A DNA stretch of 64,000 nucleotides. Source: Candidatus Falkowbacteria bacterium. Its GTDB lineage: Bacteria > Patescibacteriota > Patescibacteriia > Patescibacteriales > Patescibacteriaceae. Of this stretch, positions 1 to 6,133 are shown in pieces (position 1 is the stretch's first letter; each line of letters begins with the position of its first letter). The position numbers were made by a program, and so were the translations under genes. The DNA lies in assembly GCA_016699775.1 (NCBI GenBank), contig CP065010.1, forward strand, positions 124,001 through 188,000, written 5' to 3'. The notes under the pieces were generated by a model. It was given only the letters and a program-made list of their open reading frames with translations, was not told the DNA's origin and did not search any database.

Positions 1-590
1 TAAAGATACTCACAGCAAAATATAATTTTTTTGGAAAACGCTTCATACTTTCATTCTCAGAAATTCCATCATTAGAATATTACAATATATACGAAATATT
101 ATTTTGCCTTGAGAGTGATCAAGTCATCAAAATAAACTTCTTTAAAAGAACAGATGGTGACTCAATAGATGTTTATCTTGAATTTGATCCCCAAAAAATT
201 GGAAGGGAAGAACTAAATATTTTAGGAATAAGTAAAGAAGAAAATAATATTAAAAAAATTTACCTCTATAAACAATCCCTACTGAAATATAAGTTAATAG
301 TAGTAGGGAGTATTAGTAGTAAACTGATTAATCCAAAAAGTTCTACAAATCCCAATAGTTGGGTTGAGGGACTGTATGAGATTTCAGAAAAAGGTAAATG
401 TATCTTTTCTGATAGTATCCAAGGAATAAATAACAATACAAGCTTACAGTTATACGGTAAGGGTACTTTTTCTAAAACTAAAATAGTAAAAATAGTTGGT
501 AACACTGTAAGAAAAGAAAGAGAGATAGAAATTGTAAAAGTAAAAGATGAAGAAGAATTTAGAGAATTACAAAGAAAGTACAAAGTTTAG
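1..590 (+). CDS. Hypothetical protein, C-terminal part (cut by window start)
   Basis: An open frame runs from the first bases of the window to a TAG at 588-590, giving about 195 residues with no start codon needed inside the window. The product is lysine/glutamate rich with a charged tail (EEEFRELQRKYKV). I recognise no family. It is followed by a good intrinsic terminator, which supports a real rightward gene. It lies in the same block as the integrative-element genes, so it may be cargo of that element. Seen: the frame and terminator. Unknown: function and the N-terminus. Confidence 0.6.
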   Translation, partial: KILTAKYNFFGKRFILSFSEIPSLEYYNIYEILFCLESDQVIKINFFKRTDGDSIDVYLEFDPQKIGREELNILGISKEENNIKKIYLYKQSLLKYKLIVVGSISSKLINPKSSTNPNSWVEGLYEISEKGKCIFSDSIQGINNNTSLQLYGKGTFSKTKIVKIVGNTVRKEREIEIVKVKDEEEFRELQRKYKV

Positions 591-623
591 ACTCTAACTT
601 TGTTAATAACTTTTTTCCTTCAG

Positions 624-650
624 AAACACCAATAAAAATGGTGTTTTTTT
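624..650 (+). terminator. Intrinsic terminator
   Basis: AAACACC pairs with GGTGTTT across an A/T loop (624-630 with 640-646) and runs into a T tract, 34 bases after the stop of the upstream partial gene. Confidence 0.8.
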
Positions 651-725
651 GTATTACTTTAGACACTAAAGTCAGTGTCTTATTCAATAATATAAGAGAT
701 AATAATAAAAATAATACATAATAAT

Positions 726-968
726 ATGAAAAATATCTATCAAAATTTCTATACGACCAAAGATTTTGAACTAGCTAGTATTTTATATGCTAGTAAGCAG
801 GTATTAGACTCCTCATATTGGGAGAATAATACATGCTTTTTCGTTTTTGAGAATATTGAAGCCTGTGAGGCCATTATTGCTGATTACTTTAAGGATAGCC
901 TTATTATGAGCGCTAAATCGCTTATGGAGGCCATCAAAACTATTAAAAGCATATTATTTGCTAGATAG
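726..968 (+). CDS. DUF5659-like small protein
   Basis: 80 residues. The pattern TKDFELASILYASK ... CFFVFEN ... ADYFKDS ... MEAIKTIKSILFAR resembles DUF5659-type proteins that are common in small mobile elements of CPR bacteria: an N-terminal 'xxLAxxLxA' helix, a central strand ending in F-V-F-E and a C-terminal helix with an aromatic or arginine end. No biochemical role is known to me. It opens a set of rightward genes ending in the integrase. Family assignment is from memory of the pattern; the gene itself is convincing. Confidence 0.65.
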   Translation: MKNIYQNFYTTKDFELASILYASKQVLDSSYWENNTCFFVFENIEACEAIIADYFKDSLIMSAKSLMEAIKTIKSILFAR

Positions 969-979
969 GTCCAACAAAG

Positions 980-1336
980 ATGTATATGGAATCTATAGGA
1001 GACGTTTTAAATGAAAAGGTCCAAGAAAATAAAGCTATTAAAGGCAAAGTATTAGGTTTCGTTCAGATTCCACGGTGGTTAGTATTTAGTACAGAATTTT
1101 CCTGTTATGAAAAATGTGTCTTCAGTATTCTGGTCGCTTTCCAGATGAAAAAGGATAAATGTTGGCCGAGCCAAGAAACAATTGCTCATAAAGTTCCTTG
1201 TAGTATCTCAACTGTAAAGAAAACACTTGGTTCTCTTATCGCTAAAGGCTGGGTGGCAAAGACTCATGAAAAAGGGAAGAAAAGTAATGTTTATTATGTA
1301 AAGAAATTAGTGGTTGCTAAAAAGCCAGCATACTAG
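980..1336 (+). CDS. Helix-turn-helix (HTH_36-like) DNA-binding protein
   Basis: 118 residues. Residues about 35-105 form a winged helix: CWPSQETIAHKVPCSISTVKKTLGSLIAKGWV is the typical 'WPS..TIA..' signature of HTH_36 domains, found in plasmid replication initiators and phage or element regulators. A basic strand (KGKKSNVYYVKK) follows as the wing. The start could be the ATG at 980 or the in-frame one at 986, two codons later. It sits between a DUF5659-like gene and a zinc-ribbon gene in the integrative element, so a regulator or replication role for that element is the likely job. Confidence 0.7.
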   Translation: MYMESIGDVLNEKVQENKAIKGKVLGFVQIPRWLVFSTEFSCYEKCVFSILVAFQMKKDKCWPSQETIAHKVPCSISTVKKTLGSLIAKGWVAKTHEKGKKSNVYYVKKLVVAKKPAY

Positions 1337-1469
1337 GTATCAGATGCCTCTCATGTGGGTGTGAGAAAGCTACTAAGTATATAAAGGAATAATAATAAAT
1401 GAATAATATAGATTTAAATTTAAATGCTTCTATCTCTAATTATTTCGGTTAGAGGAAGAATTCAATTAT

Positions 1470-2051
1470 ATGACTAAAATTCTTGCTGAAGACTGCAAAA
1501 AACTAAGCATCTACAAACTTTGTAGTTGGAAGTATTTGAAACAGGGTAATTGCGCCGTTGGAAATTTCTATTGGACATCGAGTTGGAAAGAAAATCAAGA
1601 CAAGATGGGATTCCTCCTAGATCTACGTGATCCCAATAATATGTATATGGACTTGGATTACACGATTCGTAATGGAGGAGATGATGAATGGCGTCCTATT
1701 AAGAATCGTTATCCAATTGTATCAACAACTTGTAACTACGGGGGAAAGAGATACTGGTTTAAATGCTCAATCTACACTAATGGCTGGTATTGTGGTCGAC
1801 GAGTAGCTACCCTCTATCTAGGCGGAGGGAGTGATTATATGGCTTGTAGACACTGTTATAACCTCACTTATAGCTCTAGAAACCAGGGATATTCCTTTGT
1901 TAATCCAGATGTTGAAGAGTATGCAAGAAAGATTAAAAAATGGTACTACCAGGGCAAACTAACGAGAAAACATAGGCGATATTTAAAAATGGAATCTGCC
2001 GTTAATAACACAATGATGAGGTTTTTAGCATATTTAGATAAGAGGAAATAA
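1470..2051 (+). CDS. Zinc-ribbon-containing hypothetical protein of mobile elements
   Basis: 193 residues. The centre holds an aromatic strand region (RYWFKCSIYTNGWYCGRRV) followed by LYLGGGSDYMACRHCYNLTY. The Cys-x2-Cys type pairs (KC, YC and CRHC) suggest a zinc ribbon. Proteins with this 'GRRV..LYL....F.CR.C..L.Y.S' pattern occur widely next to integrases, but no function is established that I know of. The basic C-terminal helix (KLTRKHRRYLK) would suit nucleic acid binding. It lies directly before the excisionase-like gene. Confidence 0.65.
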   Translation: MTKILAEDCKKLSIYKLCSWKYLKQGNCAVGNFYWTSSWKENQDKMGFLLDLRDPNNMYMDLDYTIRNGGDDEWRPIKNRYPIVSTTCNYGGKRYWFKCSIYTNGWYCGRRVATLYLGGGSDYMACRHCYNLTYSSRNQGYSFVNPDVEEYARKIKKWYYQGKLTRKHRRYLKMESAVNNTMMRFLAYLDKRK

Positions 2052-2056
2052 AAGGG

Positions 2057-2089
2057 TATAATATAAGGGACCACATAGCCTCGGCTATG
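2057..2089 (+). promoter_or_regulatory. -10-like box and 16-nt inverted repeat before the excisionase-like gene
   Basis: TATAAT lies at 2057-2062, with only a weak -35 match upstream. It is followed by CATAGCC (2074-2080) and GGCTATG (2083-2089), two perfect 7-base arms separated by two bases. The placement just before the xis-like gene suits an operator or a short leader hairpin. Function is inferred. Confidence 0.4.
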
Positions 2090-2114
2090 CCCTATATTGC
2101 CCCTTAACAATCAA

Positions 2115-2327
2115 ATGGATACCGGTTTCAGTACAGAGAACATAATACACAAACCCTTTCTTACGCCTGACGATATGGCAACTCTTTTTAGCATTTCTAG
2201 AAAGACAGTCTATAGGTTGGTAGATAGAAGACTAGTGCCTTTCCATAAGATCGGTGGTGTATTGAGGTTTAGAAAAAAGGATATAGAAGAATACTTAAAC
2301 AGTACTCGTATTGATCCAGTGTCCTAA
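2115..2327 (+). CDS. Excisionase-like HTH protein (MerR/HTH_17 type)
   Basis: About 70 residues. FLTPDDMATLFSISRKTVYRLVDRRLVPFHKIGGVLRF is the standard DNA-binding domain of the excisionase/HTH_17 family: 'helix - turn - R.TVYRLV - basic - K.GG..RF'. It is followed by the helix KKDIEEYL. An upstream TTG at 2097 in the same frame is an alternative start. The gene ends 10 bases before the integrase, as expected for a xis-int pair: a small architectural protein that biases the integrase towards excision and may repress its promoter. The family is clear; the excision role is inferred from context. Confidence 0.75.
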   Translation: MDTGFSTENIIHKPFLTPDDMATLFSISRKTVYRLVDRRLVPFHKIGGVLRFRKKDIEEYLNSTRIDPVS

Positions 2328-2337
2328 ATAAATGTAG

Positions 2338-3387
2338 ATGTATATGACAATATATAAAAAGAATAATTCCTACTGGGTTAATATTCGTTTTAATAGGAAA
2401 CGTTATCGTAAACCTAGCCCTCAAAATACTTTAGCTGGAGCAAAAGCTTATGAGTCTCTGCTTCGTCAAAAATTAGCTCGTGGTGAACCCATAGTTGATG
2501 AACCTGAAGAAGTAATAGCAGAGAAAACATTATTCAGTGCGTTTGCCTTTGATTGGTTTAATACCTATGTCAAGAATAACAATAAACTATCAGAGGTTAA
2601 TAATAAAAGAAGTCACTTAGACTCATCTATTATTCCTTACTTCGGTAAGAAGTATATAGATGAAATAACGAGCTATGATATTGAGAAATATAAAACGTAT
2701 TTGTCGGTAGTAAAAGAGATGTCTCCTAAAACGATAAATAATCGTTTATGCATTATTAGTAAATGCCTAAAGACTGCTGTTGAATGGGGAACTCTAGAAT
2801 ACATACCAAGAATTAAGTTACTAAAAGTCCCTCCTCAGCGATTTGATTATTTAACAGTTCAAGAAAGTGAATTGTTACTTCGAACTGCTAAGGGTCAATG
2901 GAGAGATATGATTCTCTTGGGATTACGAACAGGATTACGATTCGGAGAGATAGTTGGATTGAAATGGGAGAATATTGATTTTACGAAAAACGTTTTACAA
3001 GTTATGCAAACAGTCGTGAGGAATGTAGAGTCTAGTCCAAAGAGTAATAAGATAAGAACCGTTCCTCTTACGAAAGAGGTTACTGAAATGTTAAAAGATA
3101 GAAGCAAAGATGGAAAGTATATATTTCAAAATCCTAACGGCTCTTCATTACAAGGATATTTTTGTTTAAGAAGGTTACATGAGATATGTAGAGAAGCTAG
3201 CTTACGAAATGTTGGTTGGCATACATTACGTCACACCTTCGCTTCTCGTTTAGCAGAAAATAACATCTCAATTTTAGCGGTGAAAGAATTACTTGGACAT
3301 TCTGACATTAAAACTACAATGAGATATTCTCATATTAATTTGTCAGTCTTACAAGATTCAATCAAATCATTAGAGGTAGAAATATAA
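2338..3387 (+). CDS. Tyrosine recombinase / site-specific integrase
   Basis: 349 residues. The N-terminal ~60 residues form an arm-type DNA-binding region (IYKKNNSYWVNIRFNRKRYRK). Next is a core-binding SAM-like domain (about 65-165) and the catalytic domain. Catalytic residues visible in order: Arg in TGLRFGE, Lys in SNKIRTV, His-x-x-Arg in HTLRH, His in LGHSDIKTT and the Tyr nucleophile in MRYSHI. A second ATG two codons downstream may be the true start. The gene sits just inside the 3' end of tRNA-His, the normal place for an integrase targeting a tRNA gene. Confidence 0.93.
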   Translation: MYMTIYKKNNSYWVNIRFNRKRYRKPSPQNTLAGAKAYESLLRQKLARGEPIVDEPEEVIAEKTLFSAFAFDWFNTYVKNNNKLSEVNNKRSHLDSSIIPYFGKKYIDEITSYDIEKYKTYLSVVKEMSPKTINNRLCIISKCLKTAVEWGTLEYIPRIKLLKVPPQRFDYLTVQESELLLRTAKGQWRDMILLGLRTGLRFGEIVGLKWENIDFTKNVLQVMQTVVRNVESSPKSNKIRTVPLTKEVTEMLKDRSKDGKYIFQNPNGSSLQGYFCLRRLHEICREASLRNVGWHTLRHTFASRLAENNISILAVKELLGHSDIKTTMRYSHINLSVLQDSIKSLEVEI

Positions 3388-3493
3388 AAATGGTCACCAT
3401 ATGGTCACCCGAAGTTATAATCAGATAAATTATTAACAGAAATAATCTGTTTAAACTGAAAAAATACCCCAACATTAGGGATATTTTTAGATG

Positions 3494-3565
3494 GGTGGCT
3501 AGAGGGAATCGAACCCTCGCCAACGGGACCACAACCCGCTGTTCTACCATTAAACTATAGTCACC
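3494..3565 (-). tRNA. tRNA-His (anticodon GTG)
   Basis: Minus-strand cloverleaf with TAGTTTAATGGTAGAAC as D arm, GCGGG-TTGTGGT-CCCGT anticodon arm (GTG) and GAGGGTTCGATTCCCTC T arm. The 5' end carries the extra G-1 opposite C73 typical of tRNA-His. There is one acceptor mismatch (A4 with C69). CCA is not encoded. Its 3' end faces the integrase. Confidence 0.93.
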
Positions 3566-3572
3566 ATATAAG

Positions 3573-3657
3573 AAGTTGAAAGTGGAAAGTTTATAAAGTT
3601 ATAACGTCATGTAGAAATAACTTTATAACTTTATAAACTTTATAACTTTTAACTTTC
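3573..3657. repeat. AT-rich inverted repeat (TTATAAAGTTATAAC family)
   Basis: Left arm contains tttataaagttataac and right arm repeated ctttataac units, folding into an AT hairpin between tRNA-Arg and tRNA-His. It is one of six related intergenic copies in the window (also near 4,930, 23,960, 38,310, 60,030 and 62,920). Confidence 0.7.
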
Positions 3658-3661
3658 TTTG

Positions 3662-3733
3662 TGTCCTCGGTAGGAATCGAACCTACATTAAGAGATTAGA
3701 AGTCTCTCGTTCTATCCATTGAACTACAAGGAC
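3662..3733 (-). tRNA. tRNA-Arg (anticodon TCT)
   Basis: Minus-strand cloverleaf: acceptor GTCCTTG with CGAGGAC, D arm GTTCAATGGATAGAAC, anticodon arm AGAGA-CTTCTAA-TCTCT (anticodon TCT, reads AGA/AGG) and T arm TAGGTTCGATTCCTA. Discriminator A, no encoded CCA. Confidence 0.93.
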
Positions 3734-3741
3734 AATAAAAT

Positions 3742-3796
3742 GAAGTCTCTCGTTCCCTACCTGTCGGCAGGCTAGTATTCATTGAACTGCAAAGAC
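3742..3796 (-). pseudogene. tRNA-Arg 5'-half duplicate split by a 20-bp palindromic insert
   Basis: The plus strand gaagtctctcgttc ... tattcattgaactgcaaagac copies the 5' half of the adjacent tRNA-Arg, from anticodon loop back to the acceptor 5' strand, with a few substitutions. The copy is interrupted at 3756-3775 by CCTACCTGTCGGCAGGCTAG, whose core is a palindrome seen elsewhere in the window. No T arm is present, so it is not a functional tRNA gene. Confidence 0.75.
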
Positions 3797-3915
3797 GTAG
3801 TTATTTTCCGTGAACACTTGTTTACCCCGTCATAGCTCTAAAAGAGCGTCGACGGGAAGAACGTAGACTGGACTAAAAATAGCACCAAAGCCTCTATTTG
3901 TCAATCATTGTAACT

Positions 3916-4872
3916 CTATCTTTTTCGTCTTTGTCGTCCATGAAATGCCTGATATACATCTCGTAACTGATTGTCTGTAATATGAGTATAAACTTGAGTT
4001 GTGGTAATTGAGGAATGACCAAGCATGGCTTGTACTGAACGTATATCAGCTCCGTTTAAGAGCAGATCAGTAGCATAACTATGTCGTAAAGTATGTGGAG
4101 TTACTTTTTTCATAATACCTGCTAAACGGGCGTAGCGTCCAACCAGTCGTTCAATAGATCGTGAAGTAAGTGGTTTGTCACTTCCCTCATTTATTTTACT
4201 TTGCCCCACAAAAAGATGTGGGTTCGTATCATGACGAGAATCAAGATATTTTTTTATCCAATGCCTGGCCGTTTCTGACAAAAATACTAAACGTACTTTG
4301 CTACCTTTCCCCCGAACCGTGAATTCTGGTTTTCCTAGATTAATATCATCAATTTTTAATTTAGCGAGTTCACTAACACGAAGTCCTGTTGAAAAAAGAG
4401 TTTCCAGTAATGCTTTATCACGTAAGCCTTGTTTTGAATCAATTGTTTCTTGAAGTGGTGCTTCTAATATTTTTTCAAGATCATTGCCTTCTAAAAATTC
4501 AACTTGGCGTGGCATTTGTTTTGCTAACTCAATTTTATCAGGTTCCAAGGTTTTGACATCATTCTTAATTAAATATTTTAGAAAAGTCCGCAGGGCAATT
4601 AAATGATAATTTTGAGTATTTTTTTTTATATTATCAGTACCACGGGACGGCAAACGATTTAGATGTAATCGATATTGATGAACCAGTAGTTTTGAAATTG
4701 CTTCTGGTTTATTAACTCCACGTTCTCGAGCAAAATTGGCAAATCTTCGTAAAAAGAAGCCATAATTACGAAGAGTCATTTTTGATAGACCACGATCAAC
4801 CTCAAGATATTCAAGAAAATCTATAACTGCCCGTTCCAAGGGAGACATTTTTGAGGTGTTTATTTGAGGCAT
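3916..4872 (-). CDS. xerC: Xer-type tyrosine recombinase (chromosome dimer resolution)
   Basis: 318 residues, the usual XerC/XerD length. The N-terminal SAM-like core-binding domain (about 10-110) starts with AVIDFLEYLEVDRGLSKMTLRNY. The catalytic domain shows Arg (TGLRVSEL), Lys (GKGSKVRLV), His-x-x-Arg (HTLRHSYAT), His (LGHSSITTT) and Tyr (VYTHI). It lacks the arm-binding domain of phage integrases, so a housekeeping recombinase acting at dif with FtsK is most likely. XerC versus XerD cannot be decided from sequence here. It has no SD sequence and no partner gene next to it. Confidence 0.85.
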   Translation of the reverse strand: MPQINTSKMSPLERAVIDFLEYLEVDRGLSKMTLRNYGFFLRRFANFARERGVNKPEAISKLLVHQYRLHLNRLPSRGTDNIKKNTQNYHLIALRTFLKYLIKNDVKTLEPDKIELAKQMPRQVEFLEGNDLEKILEAPLQETIDSKQGLRDKALLETLFSTGLRVSELAKLKIDDINLGKPEFTVRGKGSKVRLVFLSETARHWIKKYLDSRHDTNPHLFVGQSKINEGSDKPLTSRSIERLVGRYARLAGIMKKVTPHTLRHSYATDLLLNGADIRSVQAMLGHSSITTTQVYTHITDNQLRDVYQAFHGRQRRKR

Positions 4873-4925
4873 TCTAATATTATACGACGTCTTGATTTTT
4901 ATTTCAATTTATAGTACTATAGGGG

Positions 4926-5006
4926 AGTTAAAGGTCATAAAGTTAAATGTTATAAGGTAATTTACTTTATAACTTTATAACTTTTTAACCTTACAACTTA
5001 TTAACT
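4926..5006. repeat. AT-rich inverted repeat (TTATAAAGTTATAAC family)
   Basis: aggtcataaagttaaatg / ttataaggtaa on the left and ctttataactttataactttttaacctta on the right form an imperfect hairpin between xerC and rpsO. Confidence 0.65.
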
Positions 5007-5074
5007 ATCTCCTTACCTCTTTCTTGGAATAAGCGTTTGTCGCACTTTTTCTCAGATAGTGGTGGACAATTACT

Positions 5075-5446
5075 ATGTTAGACAAAAAAGCTAAGCAGCG
5101 GCTTATTAACCGCTTTAAGGTTCATGAAACTGATACCGGTTCGCCTCAGGTTCAGATTGCAATTCTATCTGAAGAAATCACCCAGTTAACTGATCACTTA
5201 AAAATGCATAAACAGGATCACTCTTCTCGTCGTGGACTATTACGAAAAGTTGGTGAACGTCGTCGTTTACTGCGATACCTCCAACGTGAAGATGAAAAGG
5301 CCTTCATGGATATTGCCGTTAAGCTCAAATTACGTATTGCAAAAAAAATGATTGCTGAAGAAGAAGAACGCAAACGGATTGAAGCTGAAATCATGGGCGA
5401 TCAATTGCCTGAGGAAGACGCAGAAGTAGTAGTAGAAGAAAAATAA
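5075..5446 (+). CDS. rpsO: 30S ribosomal protein S15
   Basis: Residues 1-89 match S15: HETDTGSPQVQIAILSEEI, then HKQDHSSRRGLLRKVGERR and LLRYL. The protein binds the three-way junction of 16S rRNA helices 20-22 early in 30S assembly. Unusually it has about 34 extra C-terminal residues, rich in Glu (EEEERKRIEAEIMG ... EEDAEVVVEEK). E. coli S15 stops at 89. It lies upstream of an NYN gene and pnp, keeping the classical rpsO-pnp association. A strong terminator follows at once. Confidence 0.97.
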   Translation: MLDKKAKQRLINRFKVHETDTGSPQVQIAILSEEITQLTDHLKMHKQDHSSRRGLLRKVGERRRLLRYLQREDEKAFMDIAVKLKLRIAKKMIAEEEERKRIEAEIMGDQLPEEDAEVVVEEK

Positions 5447-5453
5447 TAACCGG

Positions 5454-5478
5454 AAAGCGGACTTCTTGTCCGCTTTTC
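5454..5478 (+). terminator. Intrinsic terminator of rpsO
   Basis: AAAGCGGAC (5454-5462) pairs perfectly with GTCCGCTTT (5468-5476) over loop TTCTT, followed by T residues. It also shows that an upstream in-frame TTG (5466) is not the start of the next gene. Confidence 0.92.
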
Positions 5479-5486
5479 TTATCTAT

Positions 5487-5987
5487 ATGATGAAACACAA
5501 AGATCAACGAGTAGGCGTTTTAATCGACGTCTCAAATATGTACCACTCGGCAAAAAATTTATATAAACGTCGAGTGAATTTCAAGGAAGTATTGAAAGAA
5601 GCTGTAGCAGGTAGAAAATTAATTCGTGCTACTGCCTATGTTATTCGTGCGGAAAATGATGAAGAGAATAATTTTTTTGAAGCCTTAAGTCAACAAGGTT
5701 TTCAAGTTATTATTAAAGATTTACAGGTCTTTACGGGTGGTGCCAAAAAAGGTGATTGGGATGTTGGAATTGCCGTTGATTCAATTAAGCTAGCTGAGAA
5801 ACTTGATGTCTTGGTCTTGGTTACTGGTGATGGTGATTATTTGCCCCTCGTTACCTATCTACAAAACACTCAAGGCTGCTTAGTTGAAATTATGGCTTTT
5901 CGACAAACAACTTCCAGTCGTTTAATTGAAGAAGCTGATGATTTTATCAACTTGAGTGATAGTAGAAAGTTTTTGATTGGAAAGTGA
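5487..5987 (+). CDS. NYN domain (LabA/DUF88) PIN-like nuclease family protein
   Basis: About 166 residues. Strand-Asp signatures of the NYN fold are visible: VGVLIDVSNMYHSAKN, KGDWDVGIAVDSIK and VLVTGDGDYLPLV, giving the cluster of acidic residues that binds Mg2+ in PIN/NYN RNases. The start is taken at the ATG after 'tctat' because the upstream TTG lies inside the rpsO terminator loop. Placement between rpsO and pnp suggests an RNA-processing role, but the substrate is unknown. A second, diverged NYN gene is at 9484-10035. Confidence 0.85.
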   Translation: MMKHKDQRVGVLIDVSNMYHSAKNLYKRRVNFKEVLKEAVAGRKLIRATAYVIRAENDEENNFFEALSQQGFQVIIKDLQVFTGGAKKGDWDVGIAVDSIKLAEKLDVLVLVTGDGDYLPLVTYLQNTQGCLVEIMAFRQTTSSRLIEEADDFINLSDSRKFLIGK

Positions 5988-6002
5988 TCTTTAGATCATC
6001 TG

Positions 6003-6023
6003 GTCCCGGATCAAGTCCGGGAT
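6003..6023. repeat. Dispersed GC hairpin repeat (TCCCGGA-TCAAG-TCCGGGA)
   Basis: A 7-bp perfect GC stem, related to the 'atccccgacttgatcggggat' units found at 28.1 and 57.5-57.8 kb. It stands out against the AT-rich background just after the NYN gene. Confidence 0.6.
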
Positions 6024-6099
6024 TCCGGGATCTCGTCTAATTATTAATAATTAATTAACAAGCTGGCCGTTAAACAGATAGCACTGTGGAATAACCATA

Positions 6100-6120
6100 G
6101 TCCTGTAGTTTAATGGACAG
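6100..6120 (+). other. tRNA 5'-half-like fragment before pnp
   Basis: The segment gtcctgtagtttaatggacag resembles the acceptor plus D arm of tRNA-Arg in this window (gtccttgtagttcaatggatag) with only a few differences. No anticodon or T arm follows, because the pnp coding region begins. Probably a tRNA remnant now in the pnp leader. Confidence 0.4.
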
Positions 6121-6133
6121 CTTATCTATAAGT

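Larger units (their letters stand above)
1..3493 (+). mobile_element. Integrative element, right end, inserted at tRNA-His
   Basis: Integrase, excisionase-like protein, HTH regulator, DUF5659-like and zinc-ribbon proteins are arranged head to tail and end at the 3' end of tRNA-His (minus strand). This is the classic geometry of tRNA-targeting integrative elements. I found no second copy of the tRNA 3' end between 1 and 3,490, so the other attachment site must lie left of the window. The left limit given is simply the window edge. Confidence 0.65.

Noticed and set aside
1399-1452. 17-codon ORF (MNNIDLNLNASISNYFG) with an AAAGGA site upstream
   Set aside because: Very short and without a visible role; a leader peptide is possible, but nothing supports it beyond a weak SD.
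3362-3550. Leftward ORF of 62 codons over the integrase end and tRNA-His
   Set aside because: It overlaps a clear tRNA and the integrase; no start signal or family.
3826-3856. CCCGTC/GACGGG hairpin with inner GCTCT/AGAGC downstream of xerC
   Set aside because: No T tract on either strand and no similar copy; could be chance or a weak processing hairpin, so not annotated.
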